Shown here in pieces: positions 17,618-27,541 of a DNA stretch of 64,000 nucleotides (its first letter is position 1; every line of letters starts with the position of its first letter). Source of the DNA: Sphingobacteriaceae bacterium (lineage in GTDB: Bacteria > Bacteroidota > Bacteroidia > UBA7662); contig PNNG01000005.1 in the NCBI GenBank assembly GCA_013824115.1, forward strand, positions 67,075-131,074, given 5' to 3'. The notes beneath the pieces are model-generated. The model was not told the origin of the DNA, ran no database searches, and saw only the letters and a list, made by a program, of their open reading frames with translations. The position numbers and the translations under genes were made by a program.

Positions 17618-17641
17618 CAAAAAAGGGGGGCTAAGCCCCCC
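17618..17641 (-). terminator. Strong rho-independent terminator
   Basis: A perfect 7-bp G/C stem (GGGGGGC / GCCCCCC) with loop TTA is followed on the minus strand by a T run. It lies 24 bases after the stop of the 629-residue T9SS cargo gene. Confidence 0.9.
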
Positions 17642-17665
17642 TTAATCCGTCTGTATGTGTTGGAT

Positions 17666-19555
17666 TTATTTGGTAACTACGAGTTTTTGAGCAGCAACTG
17701 CACCATTGGCGCTGAGCTCAACAAAGTACATGCCTGCGTTCAGGCTGTTCAAAGCTACAACCGACTTGTGACCGCCCTCGGTCAACAGGCCTTCGTTGCT
17801 TTCAGCAACTACCCGACCAGCCAAATCACGCACACGAATAGTTACGTTAGCAGCTTCTTTCAAGCGGAAGCTTACGTTCACTTCGTTGTTCGCTGGGTTA
17901 GGGTAGAGGTGGTTAAACTTGAAAGTGCGGTTGTCGAGCTCATTCACAGAAACGGTTGAAGGAACACGGCCAAATACGGCACTAACACCCACGCCAGTAC
18001 CATTGGTGAACCAACGCGAAGTTCCTGTAGTAGGAGTAGGTAAGAAAATAATGGAGCTATAAAAGGGCATGAATGCTTCATAGGTCAGATCATCGATTAC
18101 ACGAACATGACTAGCGCCCGCATTAGAAATCAATTCGGCAGAAACAAAATAGGCACCAGGTTGTAATACGCGGTTTTGAGCTGTGCCAAAAAGATTTGCT
18201 GGAATACGAATGTCAACCACACGTGCGTTGGTATCAGCCGCTGTCAAGGTATAAGGCTCGCTTTCGATTAAAGTAGAGAATGAAAGCGGATTGGCGTATT
18301 GGCCCGCAGCAAGTCCGTTGGTGTCACGAACAGCAACTGTAATTACAGCACCAGGAACTGATACGCCCAAATTCAATCGAATGGCAGTGATGGTGTCGGC
18401 TTGACCAAGTTCTATTAGAGATGCTAATACAACTCCATCAGCATTGTTTGTAAATGACAGAGTGCCTAACGTAGTGGCTCGGTTGATGGTGGGTGACAAC
18501 ACACTCATCACTGTATCAGTAACTGCTATAGGAAAAGTAGTGGTATTATCTAATGGGGTTCCGTCGGTGGAATCAGAGCTTACTGCAATAGTGATGTTAT
18601 AATTACCTACCATATTCATAGCGGCAAGAGGGAATCTAGCTGAAGAAACCAAAGTATCGCGTGTGTTAGTAGCCATATTGCGTGTCGCTGAGTTGTTGTT
18701 GAACAACGCGTTGGTTCCACGCTCAACTTTTGAATTAACTTTCACATTGGGTTGACTGTTCAGACCAAAATTCTGAATTGCTCCTTCAAAAAACAAAGAG
18801 TCAGTTGCGAGCTGATTTGATGGGTAACGACCATAAAAACCAATGAAATTTTGGTTTACAGCAGCAAAGTTTTCAAGTGTAAGGTCATTGCCAGGAAGGT
18901 TGTCAACTACAACGTCGTCAATAGCCCAAAACCAGTCCCAAGCACCAATGTAATGAAAACGAACCCAAACATTGGCCTGGCCAGCAGCGACACTTGAAAT
19001 ATTGAAGCGTTGGTTAGTAACGTTGGTAATGGTGGTGTTTACAGGAACAATAAGGTCTGAATTATAAACAGTAGTCCAGTTAACTGAGTCGTTAGAAACT
19101 TGAACGATATGCTCTTCCAAAAAGCGACGGAAAAAATGCTGGAAACGCAATTGAACACCTACGTTGCTGGTAAGGTTGACACCCACTTTCAAAGTAAGAT
19201 AGTCGTCTTGTGTGCCTGTGTCGAAAGAGTCTGAATTGATGATGGCAAACGGAGCGCCTGATTCTGAATTCAAGCTGGTAGCGAAACCCGTCAGGTTAGG
19301 CGGCATGGCGCTGGTACGGTACCATGATGAACTATTGGCACCGCCGGTACCGCGGCTTACTGTCATGCCTGTACCAGTGCTAAAGTTGAATGTCCACAAC
19401 GCAGAGGTTGATTCGGGACGCACTTCATTGCGACTGGTAAATGATGTCATGTCTTCTGTACGCACTTCTTGGCGTACATTTAATGGACGGGTATTCTGCG
19501 CAAATGCACTCATACCCATGGTGCCGATAACGGCAAGGAGTAATAACTTCTTCAT
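17666..19555 (-). CDS. Secreted adhesin-like beta-rich protein with T9SS sorting domain
   Basis: 629 residues with signal peptide (MKKLLLLAVIGTMGMSAFAQ). Residues about 50-220 (SALWTFNFSTGTGMTV, YLTLKVGVNLTSNVGVQLRFQHFF, VQVSNDSVNWTTVYNSD, WFWAIDDVVV) look like the jelly-roll module often found in Bacteroidota surface proteins with Asp-rich edges ending in W.IDDV. Repeated beta domains follow, and a C-terminal type A sorting domain (LYPNPANNEVNVSF... AGMYFVELSANG...KLVVTK) ends the protein. A surface or extracellular adhesive/matrix role is inferred from architecture only. Confidence 0.85.
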   Translation of the reverse strand: MKKLLLLAVIGTMGMSAFAQNTRPLNVRQEVRTEDMTSFTSRNEVRPESTSALWTFNFSTGTGMTVSRGTGGANSSSWYRTSAMPPNLTGFATSLNSESGAPFAIINSDSFDTGTQDDYLTLKVGVNLTSNVGVQLRFQHFFRRFLEEHIVQVSNDSVNWTTVYNSDLIVPVNTTITNVTNQRFNISSVAAGQANVWVRFHYIGAWDWFWAIDDVVVDNLPGNDLTLENFAAVNQNFIGFYGRYPSNQLATDSLFFEGAIQNFGLNSQPNVKVNSKVERGTNALFNNNSATRNMATNTRDTLVSSARFPLAAMNMVGNYNITIAVSSDSTDGTPLDNTTTFPIAVTDTVMSVLSPTINRATTLGTLSFTNNADGVVLASLIELGQADTITAIRLNLGVSVPGAVITVAVRDTNGLAAGQYANPLSFSTLIESEPYTLTAADTNARVVDIRIPANLFGTAQNRVLQPGAYFVSAELISNAGASHVRVIDDLTYEAFMPFYSSIIFLPTPTTGTSRWFTNGTGVGVSAVFGRVPSTVSVNELDNRTFKFNHLYPNPANNEVNVSFRLKEAANVTIRVRDLAGRVVAESNEGLLTEGGHKSVVALNSLNAGMYFVELSANGAVAAQKLVVTK

Positions 19556-19628
19556 GTATGTGATTTAATCAAAACGCAAGTTCATAAAAAAAGCCCGTTT
19601 ACCCAAATAATAACACCTTTTGGTCTAT

Positions 19629-19664
19629 AAAAAAAGCCCGAATCCGCAAAAAACAGACTCGGGC
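19629..19664 (-). terminator. Rho-independent terminator of gcvP
   Basis: A stem GCCCGAaTC / GAcTCGGGC with one mismatch is followed on the minus strand by seven T, 22 bases beyond the gcvP stop. Confidence 0.85.
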
Positions 19665-19685
19665 ACGTAAAAAATAGCACTAAAT

Positions 19686-22562
19686 TCAGACTTCCATGTA
19701 GGATTCTATAGGCGGACAAACACACACCAAATTGCGGTCGCCGTAGGTGTTGTTTACCCGGCCTACCGAAGGCCAGAATTTGTTCTGCATTACATAAGGA
19801 GCTGGGAAAACAGCCTTTTCGCGGCTGTAAGGACGGTCCCACTCGCCAACAATTACTTTTGCAGTGTGGGGCGCATGCTTCAACACGTTGTTGTTGCGGT
19901 CGGCCAGGCCCATCTCCACTTCGCGGATTTCTTCGCGGATGCTCAACATGGCTTCGCAAAAACGGTCGAGCTCGGCCAAACTTTCCGATTCGGTAGGCTC
20001 AATCATCATGGTACCAGCCACGGGGAACGATACGGTTGGCGCGTGGAAACCGTAGTCCATCAAGCGCTTGGCCACGTCTTCAACTTCTACCCCGGCGCTT
20101 TGCTTGAACGGACGGAAATCGACAATCATTTCGTGGGCGCAACGGCCGTTGGCACCGGTATACAAAATAGGATACTCCTTTTGCAGGCGGGCCATGATGT
20201 AGTTGGCGTTGAGAATGGCATGCTCGGTGGCCTTGGTCAAGCCTTCGGCACCCATCATGCGGCTGTAGGTGTACGAAATGAGCAGGATGCTGGCGCTGCC
20301 CCAAGGTGCTGCCGAAACAGGCTTCATGGCGCTTTTGCTTCCAATGTTCACAATGGGATGACCGGGCAAGAAGGGCACCAGGTGCTCGGCTACACCGATG
20401 GGGCCCATGCCAGGACCGCCGCCGCCGTGCGGAATACAAAAGGTTTTGTGCAGGTTGAGGTGACAAACGTCGGCACCAATCAAACCCGGACTGGTTAAGC
20501 CTACCTGCGCGTTCATGTTGGCGCCGTCCATGTATACCTGTCCGCCATGCTGGTGGATGATGTCGCAAATTTCAATGATGCCTTCCTCAAACACCCCGTG
20601 GGTAGAAGGATAGGTGACCATGAGCGATGCCAGGTTGGCGCTGTGCTCTTCGGCACGGGCGCGCAAATCGGCGATGTCGATGTTGCCGTGCTCGTCGCAT
20701 TTCACCACTACCACCTTCATGCCAGCCATTACTGCTGAAGCCGGGTTGGTGCCGTGTGCCGACGATGGAATGAGGGCGATGTTGCGGTGGTGGTCGCCGC
20801 GGCTCTGGTGGTACGCACGAATCACCATCAAACCGGCGTATTCGCCTTGGGCACCAGAATTGGGCTGGAGGCTGATGCCGGCAAATCCGGTTACTTCTTT
20901 CAAATCGGCCGTCAACTCTTCAAAAAGCTGGCGGTAGCCCTGGGTTTGCGCCAAAGGTGCAAAGGGGTGGATATTGCCAAACTCAGGCCAGGTAACGGGC
21001 ACCATTTCGGTGGTAGCGTTGAGCTTCATGGTGCACGAACCCAAAGGAATCATGCTGTGGCACAACGAAAGGTCTTTGGCCTCCAACGATTTGATGTAGC
21101 GCAGCATCTCGTGTTCGCTGTGATAGCGGTTAAACACGGGGTGGCTCAGGACGTCGTCGCTGCGGAGGTAGTGGCCGGCAATGCCGTCGTTCAACTGCTG
21201 ATCGAGCTCCGCCACATTCACCTGGCGGCCGTTGGTAATGGCGGCAAATACACTTACAATTTGGGCTACATCGGCAACCGAAGTGGTTTCGTCGACCGAG
21301 ATGCCTACTTGTCCGGGTACAAAATAGTTGAGATTTAAGTGCTTGCTGTCGGCAATGTTGTGCAGCTTTTCGAGCTCCTCGGCCGAGAGTTTTACCTGCA
21401 GTGTATCGAAATATTGCTCGTTCACCTGGTTGAAGCCCAGCTCTTTCAAAGCTTTGCTCAACAGAGCGGCACGGCGGTGGATGCGACCGGCAATGGTGCG
21501 CAGTCCCTCCGGACCATGATACACCGCATACATACTGGCCATGATGGCCAACAATACCTGCGCGGTGCAGATGTTGGAAGTGGCTTTTTCGCGGCGGATG
21601 TGCTGCTCGCGGGTTTGCAAGGCCATGCGGTAAGCGGTATTGCCCTGGGCATCTACCGAAACGCCAATCAAACGGCCGGGAATTTGGCGTTTGAACTCGT
21701 CTTTGGTGGCGAAGAATGCGGCATGCGGACCGCCGTAGCCCATGGGCACGCCAAAACGCTGTGCCGAACCAATCACCACATCGGCGCCCCAGCTGCCGGG
21801 CGACTTGAGCAGCACCAGCGACATGAGGTCGGCCACTACAGCCACATAAATGCCTGCGGCTTTGGCCTGACTGCAGAAGTCGGTATAATCGCGTACACAA
21901 CCATATCCGTCGGGGTACTGGAACAGCACGCCGAAGAAGTCATTGTTGTTGAAATCGTAGTTTTCGATGAGTCCGTACACCAGCTCAATGCCCAGGGGCT
22001 CGGCGCGGGTTTCGAGTACGGCCTTGGTTTGGGGGAAGCACTTCTCTGAAACGAAGAACTTATTGCCCTTGTTGGCGCCCTTCATGCTGTGGAGCATGAG
22101 CATGGCTTCGGAGGCAGCGGTAGCTTCATCCAAAAGCGAGGCGTTGGCTATTTCCATGCCCGTGAGGTCGCACACCATGGTTTGGAAATTCAGCAGGGCT
22201 TCGAGGCGGCCTTGGGCAATTTCGGCCTGGTAAGGCGTGTATTGGGTATACCAACCCGGATTTTCGAGGATGTTGCGGAGAATCACGCCGGGCACAATCA
22301 CATCGTAATAGCCCAAACCGATGTAGTTTTTGTACACCTGGTTTTTGTTGGCCATGGCACGGAGGGCCTTGAGCATTTCAAACTCGTTGAGGGCTGGTGG
22401 CATTTGCATCAGTCCTTTGCGGCGGATATTGGCCGGCACGGTTTGGTCGATGAGCTCCTCGAGCGAGTCAACGCCAATGGTGCTCAACATATGGGCGAAA
22501 TCGGTGGCGTGGGTGCCAATGTGGCGGGCCTGAAACTCGGCGCTGCCTGCAATTTTTGTCAT
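19686..22562 (-). CDS. gcvP: Glycine dehydrogenase (decarboxylating), P-protein
   Basis: The P-protein of the glycine cleavage system decarboxylates glycine and passes the aminomethyl group to lipoyl-GcvH. The 958-residue protein is the long homodimeric form, with both halves in one chain. The PLP lysine lies in [16 protein letters not shown], preceded by GADVCHLN, and the first half has the degenerate counterpart. The start at 22562 ([16 protein letters not shown]) is typical of the family; the frame extends 55 codons further upstream through non-family sequence that crosses the -7 box. No gcvT or gcvH gene is adjacent, as is common in Bacteroidota. Confidence 0.97.
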   Translation of the reverse strand: MTKIAGSAEFQARHIGTHATDFAHMLSTIGVDSLEELIDQTVPANIRRKGLMQMPPALNEFEMLKALRAMANKNQVYKNYIGLGYYDVIVPGVILRNILENPGWYTQYTPYQAEIAQGRLEALLNFQTMVCDLTGMEIANASLLDEATAASEAMLMLHSMKGANKGNKFFVSEKCFPQTKAVLETRAEPLGIELVYGLIENYDFNNNDFFGVLFQYPDGYGCVRDYTDFCSQAKAAGIYVAVVADLMSLVLLKSPGSWGADVVIGSAQRFGVPMGYGGPHAAFFATKDEFKRQIPGRLIGVSVDAQGNTAYRMALQTREQHIRREKATSNICTAQVLLAIMASMYAVYHGPEGLRTIAGRIHRRAALLSKALKELGFNQVNEQYFDTLQVKLSAEELEKLHNIADSKHLNLNYFVPGQVGISVDETTSVADVAQIVSVFAAITNGRQVNVAELDQQLNDGIAGHYLRSDDVLSHPVFNRYHSEHEMLRYIKSLEAKDLSLCHSMIPLGSCTMKLNATTEMVPVTWPEFGNIHPFAPLAQTQGYRQLFEELTADLKEVTGFAGISLQPNSGAQGEYAGLMVIRAYHQSRGDHHRNIALIPSSAHGTNPASAVMAGMKVVVVKCDEHGNIDIADLRARAEEHSANLASLMVTYPSTHGVFEEGIIEICDIIHQHGGQVYMDGANMNAQVGLTSPGLIGADVCHLNLHKTFCIPHGGGGPGMGPIGVAEHLVPFLPGHPIVNIGSKSAMKPVSAAPWGSASILLISYTYSRMMGAEGLTKATEHAILNANYIMARLQKEYPILYTGANGRCAHEMIVDFRPFKQSAGVEVEDVAKRLMDYGFHAPTVSFPVAGTMMIEPTESESLAELDRFCEAMLSIREEIREVEMGLADRNNNVLKHAPHTAKVIVGEWDRPYSREKAVFPAPYVMQNKFWPSVGRVNNTYGDRNLVCVCPPIESYMEV

Positions 22563-22622
22563 GTGAAAAACCAGGTTTGAAACTAAATGCTTTTGGAGGC
22601 CCGAAGGTTTTGAAAAGCAGCA

Positions 22623-22630
22623 CAAAAGTA
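22623..22630 (-). promoter_or_regulatory. -7 box for gcvP
   Basis: Minus-strand TACTTTTG is an exact TAnnTTTG match 60 bases upstream of the ATG at 22562. Confidence 0.55.
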
Positions 22631-22916
22631 TGTTTTTCTGCTTTAAAATTTGGAAGGAGAATTGATTGAAAAGAGCGTCTTGCGAGATACATGGTGTTCG
22701 ATAGGCGGTAGCGGTGACGGCTAGCATTGTATTTAACCGTTAGGCAAATTCCCTTCGTTCAGTGTTTGCTTCCTGGCTTTATGTCGACTTCAGGCATCCA
22801 TGCTTGCATTGACTGAGTCAGAAACGCTTATTGGTTCCTAAAAAATGGGTACTTATCGCCCTAAAATCAAGCATGGCGGATGGGTGACTGCATGTGAAAA
22901 TCGTGTTCTTTTGCAT
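22631..22916. other. Divergent intergenic region between gcvP and the ligase cluster
   Basis: No gene was identified. The ligase reading frame is open back to an ATG at 22845, but the sequence before 22917 is not like the family. A near -7 box TTCTTTTG (22906-22913, one mismatch) sits directly before the ATG at 22917. Confidence 0.4.
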
Positions 22917-24332
22917 ATGCCCAACTTCATTCGCACCCTCTTCGATGGCATGGCACAAGCCGGTACACGCGTTTTGCTCCGTTGGCCCGCAGCTGGCATG
23001 GTAACAGACTGGCGTGCCGATGTGCTTTTGTCGCTGGCCCAAGGCTTTTGCCTGCAAATAGGCCCGATGAAGTCGGTGCAAGGCCAAGTTTACATGCCTT
23101 TACAGGCCTTAACGGCGCCACGTTTGATGGCCCTATTATCGGTCATGGGTATGGGAGGAAGTGTGGTGGTGCCGCCGCCGGGCAAATGGCTTCCGCTATT
23201 GTGGCAGTGGCGCAAGCAGCCCCATTTTGGCGGAGTATTGTTGGTAGATACTTCGCCATGGGTACTGCGCTTGATGCTCAAGATGTTGGGCGTTGCTGTG
23301 TACCAGCTGAAAGCAGAAATGCTGCCGGGCAAACCCCTGCTGCCCGATTTGACACCCGCTTCCACGGCCCTCATCAGCTACAGTTCGGGCAGTACGGGCG
23401 CTCCCAAAATGCTGCAGCGCACGCATGCCCTGCTGGAGGCCCAGCACCAATGCCTCAAAAATTGCTTTCCGCCTTTTGAAGGGCAAATCGATAGCTCCTT
23501 GTTTCCCAATGTGCTGCTTCACCAGCTGGCTACGGCTACTTGCAGCCGCCTGCCTTTTGAACCAGGCACCCCTTTGGCGCAATGGCCTTTGGAAGCCGTA
23601 GCCCAAAGTTGGCAGCGGGGCGAGACAAATACCTTTACGGGCAATCCTTACTTTTTTAGGGAAATGTTGGCCCAGCAACGTGGGCCGTTCCCCGCCATGC
23701 AAGCCTGTGGCATTGGAGGGGCTCCGGTGGATGAAGATTTGCTGGCGGCCGTTCAACAGCTTTTTCCAAACGCCCAGCTCTATGTGATTTATGGAGCTAC
23801 CGAGGCCGAACCCATGGCGCTGCGGCATTACAGCAGCCCAGCAAACAAACGCCTGGGCTATGGTGTAGGCAAGCCGGTGGAGCTTCTGGAGGGCATGGAG
23901 ATTCGCCAACCACAAATGATTCGCGCTGGGGAGCAGTGGGTGCAGGCAGGTGAAATTTTTGTGCGGGGCAAACATGTATTGGCTTCCGCCGATGGCTGGC
24001 ATGGCACGGGCGATTTTGGCTATTTTTTGGAAGGACAACTCTACCTCAGTGCTAGGCGCGGAAATACCGAAGTTTGTGCAGGTTACCAGCATTATATGGT
24101 AGAACATGTACTGCGGTCGGAAACAGGCATTGTCCAGCTGGCCGTGCTCAGCCGCAGCACGGGCATAGCGGTATTTTACAGTGGTGAAGCCAGTGAAAAA
24201 CAGGTTGAAGGGCTCGTTAAACAGCATTTTCCTGAAATTCAGGCAATGCGCATAAAGCGACAAAAAGCAATTCCCCTCGACCAAAGGCACCGAAGCAAGG
24301 TGTTGTATCATAAATTGCAGTATGGAAACTGA
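22917..24332 (+). CDS. Adenylate-forming acyl/aryl ligase (AMP-binding family)
   Basis: First gene of a six-gene cluster, 471 residues from the chosen start (an in-frame ATG at 22845 would add 24). It belongs to the ANL superfamily. The P-loop is SYSSGSTGAPK near residue 155, the YGATEAEPM motif near 305, and the GTGDFGYF motif near 370. The C-terminal RHRSKVLYHKL segment holds the lysine used for adenylation. Such enzymes activate a carboxylate as acyl-AMP and transfer it to CoA, ACP or an amine. The compact N-terminus and the RHxSK ending recall OleC/long-chain acyl ligases rather than acetyl-CoA synthetase. It overlaps the next gene by 11 bases. The substrate is unknown; neighbours suggest a lipid. 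Confidence 0.85.
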   Translation: MPNFIRTLFDGMAQAGTRVLLRWPAAGMVTDWRADVLLSLAQGFCLQIGPMKSVQGQVYMPLQALTAPRLMALLSVMGMGGSVVVPPPGKWLPLLWQWRKQPHFGGVLLVDTSPWVLRLMLKMLGVAVYQLKAEMLPGKPLLPDLTPASTALISYSSGSTGAPKMLQRTHALLEAQHQCLKNCFPPFEGQIDSSLFPNVLLHQLATATCSRLPFEPGTPLAQWPLEAVAQSWQRGETNTFTGNPYFFREMLAQQRGPFPAMQACGIGGAPVDEDLLAAVQQLFPNAQLYVIYGATEAEPMALRHYSSPANKRLGYGVGKPVELLEGMEIRQPQMIRAGEQWVQAGEIFVRGKHVLASADGWHGTGDFGYFLEGQLYLSARRGNTEVCAGYQHYMVEHVLRSETGIVQLAVLSRSTGIAVFYSGEASEKQVEGLVKQHFPEIQAMRIKRQKAIPLDQRHRSKVLYHKLQYGN

Positions 24333-25407
24333 GTTTCGCTACCTCTCTTTCGATCAAATTCGCTACTCCATGGTTTGGGAGGGACAAAGCAGTTTGTTAG
24401 CTGCCCTCGAGCCCCAGCCTGGCGATGAGCTCTTGGTGATTTGCTCGGGTGGCTGCAATGTGCTTAATACCCTGCTGAGCGAGGCCGATAAGGTGTGGGC
24501 GGTGGATCTCAACCCCTTGCAAATTCGCCTACTCAACCTCAAATGCAGGGTCATAGAGCGTTTTCCCTATGAGGTTTTCAGCGGTTTGATGGGTTTTGAC
24601 GGGGAAGCAGGCATAGCCACTGCTGCCCGCCAGGTTTTGGCCGATTTACCCACCGAGGACCAATCCTTTTGGGAACCGCTTTTTGAACAATACCCCCAGG
24701 GATTGCTCTTAGCCGGCAGGCTCGAAGCCTACATTTGCCAGTTTTATACCCGCTTGGCACCGCATCAACAAGCCTTGATGGATGCCCTTTTTGCCGCCAC
24801 GAGCCTCACCGAACAAAATGCGGTGTTTGAGGAGCTGCAGCAAACCACCTTTGAGGCCACGTTCATCGACTATTTCAGCAGGCAGCAGTTGAGCAAGGGC
24901 CGCGACGAAAGACTTTTCAAGTACACCCGCGACCCCGGTGGAGAGCGTTTTTACGAGCGTTTGTGCCGTTACTTGCAGCAGCACCTGTTGGGCGAAAGCT
25001 ACATCTCACGCTTCTTTTTTTACGGTCCGGCCGGCATGCCCATGCACCTCCGACCCTCGTGCTACCAAGCGCAAAACCACCAGCGGCTGCGAAGCCAGTT
25101 GCACCGCTTGCACCGCCACAATGGCGAAGCCATCGATTTTCTGAACAGCGAAGCAGGCAGTCGGGTGACCAAAGCCAGTTTGTCGAACATTTTTGAGTAT
25201 ACCAGTCCCGAAATTTTCGCCCAAACCGTTCACCAGCTGCTGCAGCGCCCGCAATTGCGCTTCGTTTATTGGAATTTATTGAACAACCAAGGCGAAGACT
25301 TGCTGCATTTGCCCAGTTACCAGGAAGCAAAATCGGCAGCATTGAGTGCCCGAGAAGACTGTTTTTACTTTGATGCCTTGCATGTTTTTGAAACCCAAAC
25401 GCCATGA
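24322..25407 (+). CDS. BtaA-like (DUF3419) S-adenosylmethionine 3-amino-3-carboxypropyl transferase
   Basis: 361 residues. The SAM-binding core has LLVICSGGCNVLNTLL near residue 36 and VWAVDLNPLQIRLLNLK near 58, matching the BtaA family (SAGCN and AVDLNP-type motifs). BtaA moves the 3-amino-3-carboxypropyl group of SAM to diacylglycerol, the first step in betaine-lipid (DGTS) synthesis. No BtaB-type N-methyltransferase is next to it, so the product here may be a homoserine-type headgroup that is modified differently. It overlaps the ligase gene (11 bases) and the kinase gene (4 bases, ATGA). The acceptor is inferred only from the family; another hydroxyl-bearing acceptor is possible. Confidence 0.85.
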   Translation: METEFRYLSFDQIRYSMVWEGQSSLLAALEPQPGDELLVICSGGCNVLNTLLSEADKVWAVDLNPLQIRLLNLKCRVIERFPYEVFSGLMGFDGEAGIATAARQVLADLPTEDQSFWEPLFEQYPQGLLLAGRLEAYICQFYTRLAPHQQALMDALFAATSLTEQNAVFEELQQTTFEATFIDYFSRQQLSKGRDERLFKYTRDPGGERFYERLCRYLQQHLLGESYISRFFFYGPAGMPMHLRPSCYQAQNHQRLRSQLHRLHRHNGEAIDFLNSEAGSRVTKASLSNIFEYTSPEIFAQTVHQLLQRPQLRFVYWNLLNNQGEDLLHLPSYQEAKSAALSAREDCFYFDALHVFETQTP

Positions 25408-26555
25408 AAGACCATCCTTTTTTACAAGCCGCGCATGTAAACCGCCTTTTGCAAAGCAGATACGGGGCAGATGCCACCGTCTGCCAGCTGCGGGCCTACC
25501 CCATCGACAACAGTGCCAGCATTTTGGTGACGCTCACCTCCCAGCAAACCGACAGTGTAATGGGGCATTTTGGATTGGAATTATCTTGGCAAGCCCAAGG
25601 CCAACTGCACACAGCGCCATTGGTACTCAAGGTAAAGCCACACGGGCGCGAAATTGCCGATATGCTGGCAGGTTTGGCCCAGCTGAGCGATGCCGCCTTG
25701 GGTGCTGCCTACGCACCCCACAGCCACAATACAGGCTTTTACCAAACCCATGTGCGCGAAATTGAGGTTTACAAGCACTTGCCCCATGCCATTCAGCCCC
25801 AGATTGCGGGCTATTTGCTCGAGCCCGAAACCGATACCTACCAGCTGCTGATGCAAGACCTAACGGGCTTTGCGCAGCTCAACTCGGTGATGGCGGTACA
25901 TAGCTGGACGAACAGCCAAATAGAACGCGCCCTGAGCGATTTGGCCGCTTGGCACGCCTTTGCCCGCAACCAACTCCAACCGCTTTCAGCTGCCGCCTGG
26001 GCCGATACCGACCATCCGCATTATTGGCAGCAGGAAGCCCCCTTGTGGCAGGTGCTGCTCGATAAAGGGGCAGCGCGTTTTGCCGACTGCTATGCCCCGC
26101 AACTGCCAGAAGTATTGGCTGCGGGCTTGAAACAAATAGAGGCACTGCAAGCCCGTTTTAACGAAATGCCCAAAACACTCATACACAACGACGCCAATCC
26201 GCGCAACAGCTGTTTCCGTGCCGATGGCAGTTTTTGTTTGTACGACTGGGAGCTCAGTTGTAGACATGTACCTGTTTACGATGTCATAGAGCTGCTTTCC
26301 TTTGTACTCGAACCCGACCGCTACCCCCTCATCGGGCATTTTTTGCAGCATTACCGCCGGCAGTTGTGTAGGTTGTGGGCGGTGTGGGAAGCAGACGAGT
26401 TGTGGCAAAATGCCTTGGAACTCGCCTGGTATGCGTTCGGCTGGCACCGCTTGGGCATGTACACGATGGCACATGCCGTGGCACCTTATCCTTTTTTGCC
26501 GAGGGTATGGCAGGCTTACGGCGCTTTGGGCAAACACATCAAGCTGCTAGACTAG
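25404..26555 (+). CDS. Choline/aminoglycoside-kinase-like phosphotransferase
   Basis: 383 residues of the protein-kinase-like small-molecule phosphotransferase fold. The catalytic loop is LIHNDANPRNSCF near residue 253 (HxDxxxxN) and the metal-binding motif is LYDWELS near 277. The family phosphorylates alcohols such as choline, ethanolamine, aminoglycosides or ecdysteroids. It starts in a 4-base ATGA overlap with the BtaA-like gene, so the two are almost certainly co-translated and may act in sequence on one metabolite. A 116-base gap follows, which holds a TAAATTTA near-match to a -7 box (about 26652) and may carry an internal promoter. Confidence 0.8.
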   Translation: MKDHPFLQAAHVNRLLQSRYGADATVCQLRAYPIDNSASILVTLTSQQTDSVMGHFGLELSWQAQGQLHTAPLVLKVKPHGREIADMLAGLAQLSDAALGAAYAPHSHNTGFYQTHVREIEVYKHLPHAIQPQIAGYLLEPETDTYQLLMQDLTGFAQLNSVMAVHSWTNSQIERALSDLAAWHAFARNQLQPLSAAAWADTDHPHYWQQEAPLWQVLLDKGAARFADCYAPQLPEVLAAGLKQIEALQARFNEMPKTLIHNDANPRNSCFRADGSFCLYDWELSCRHVPVYDVIELLSFVLEPDRYPLIGHFLQHYRRQLCRLWAVWEADELWQNALELAWYAFGWHRLGMYTMAHAVAPYPFLPRVWQAYGALGKHIKLLD

Positions 26556-26671
26556 CGGTGAAAGGCCTGTGCCCATGCCTGCGAAACCCAAATGATAGCC
26601 ATGATGATCGCTGCGATTTTTTCGGGCAGGGCCTGCCCTAAAAGCGGGTCAATTACCCTAAATTTAGCCAT

Positions 26672-27541
26672 ATGAAACGCATGCGTTTGGGAGCCTATTT
26701 GCAAGAGCGTTTTCCGCCGGTGAATATGATGCTGTTTGCCATTTTGTTTATGGCGGTGTACAGTGTGGCCATTCAACAATTTTCGGCCAGCTTTACCCTC
26801 CTGGGCGGCATGTTGGCCACCATCAGCTTCTTTTTCAGGCTGCGGGTGATGGACGAAATCAAGGATTATGCACAAGATGCGGTGAATCATCCGCAGCGGG
26901 TGCTACAATCGGGCGGCATCAGTTTGCGGTTTTTGATGGGCTTTTCAGCCGTGTTGAGCCTTTCCGAAATCGGCTGGTCGTACCTCCGAGGCGGCTGGTG
27001 TCTGACCTTTTGGTTGATAGCGGTAGGCTACGCCTTTTTGATGCGTTACGAATTTTTTGTGGGTGCTTGGTTGCGCAAACGTTTGGTATTGTATGCCTTC
27101 AGCCACATGCTCATTATGCCGCTGGTAATTGCCTGGCTGTGGTTTGCTTGGCAGTCGGCATTTTCGCCTGTGCTGCTATTGCTCATGCTGCTGAGTTTGT
27201 TGGGTGGCTTTGTGTTTGAGCTCGCACGAAAAACCCATGCCGCCACTGCCGAACGCCCGGGCATCGACACTTATAGTTCGCTTTTAGGCAGCAAAAGGGC
27301 AGTAATGCTCATTTTGACAGTATTGTTTGCGGGTTTGGCTGCGCAATTAGGGTTGTTTGTTGCGCTCCATTTGCCTTTTTGGGCCTATGGAGTGGCGACT
27401 GCTTGTGCCCTTTGGGTGACTTTCACTTATCGGCAAGCACTTCAATCCAACGAAGAAAAGCATTTCCGCAAGGCCGAATTGGCCAGTTCGGTATATATGT
27501 TGGCAAGTTACCTGGTACTGATTGTAGGATGTTTGGCTTGA
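26672..27541 (+). CDS. UbiA-like integral membrane enzyme
   Basis: 289 residues with about eight membrane helices. Two Asp-rich polar loops follow helices in the UbiA pattern. The first reads FRLRVMDEIKDYAQD...HPQRVL (NDxxDxxxD-like, residues about 58-80) and the second ELARKTHAATAERPGIDTY (about 185-203). UbiA enzymes attach a prenyl or related pyrophosphate-activated chain to an acceptor in the membrane. It overlaps the dikinase-like gene by 13 bases. I see the motifs clearly but cannot name the donor or acceptor. A role in placing a lipid chain fits the neighbours. Some divergent UbiA-like proteins have no known function, so this is a fold-level call. Confidence 0.7.
   Translation: MKRMRLGAYLQERFPPVNMMLFAILFMAVYSVAIQQFSASFTLLGGMLATISFFFRLRVMDEIKDYAQDAVNHPQRVLQSGGISLRFLMGFSAVLSLSEIGWSYLRGGWCLTFWLIAVGYAFLMRYEFFVGAWLRKRLVLYAFSHMLIMPLVIAWLWFAWQSAFSPVLLLLMLLSLLGGFVFELARKTHAATAERPGIDTYSSLLGSKRAVMLILTVLFAGLAAQLGLFVALHLPFWAYGVATACALWVTFTYRQALQSNEEKHFRKAELASSVYMLASYLVLIVGCLA

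Noticed and set aside
23196-24311. 371-codon minus-strand frame opposite the AMP-ligase
   Set aside because: It lies antisense to a clear enzyme gene and contains no family motif.
27379-27528. Upstream extension of the dikinase-like protein
   Set aside because: It overlaps the conserved end of the UbiA-like gene in another frame; the domain begins with GLIQKQQLGGKARG at the ATG at 27529.
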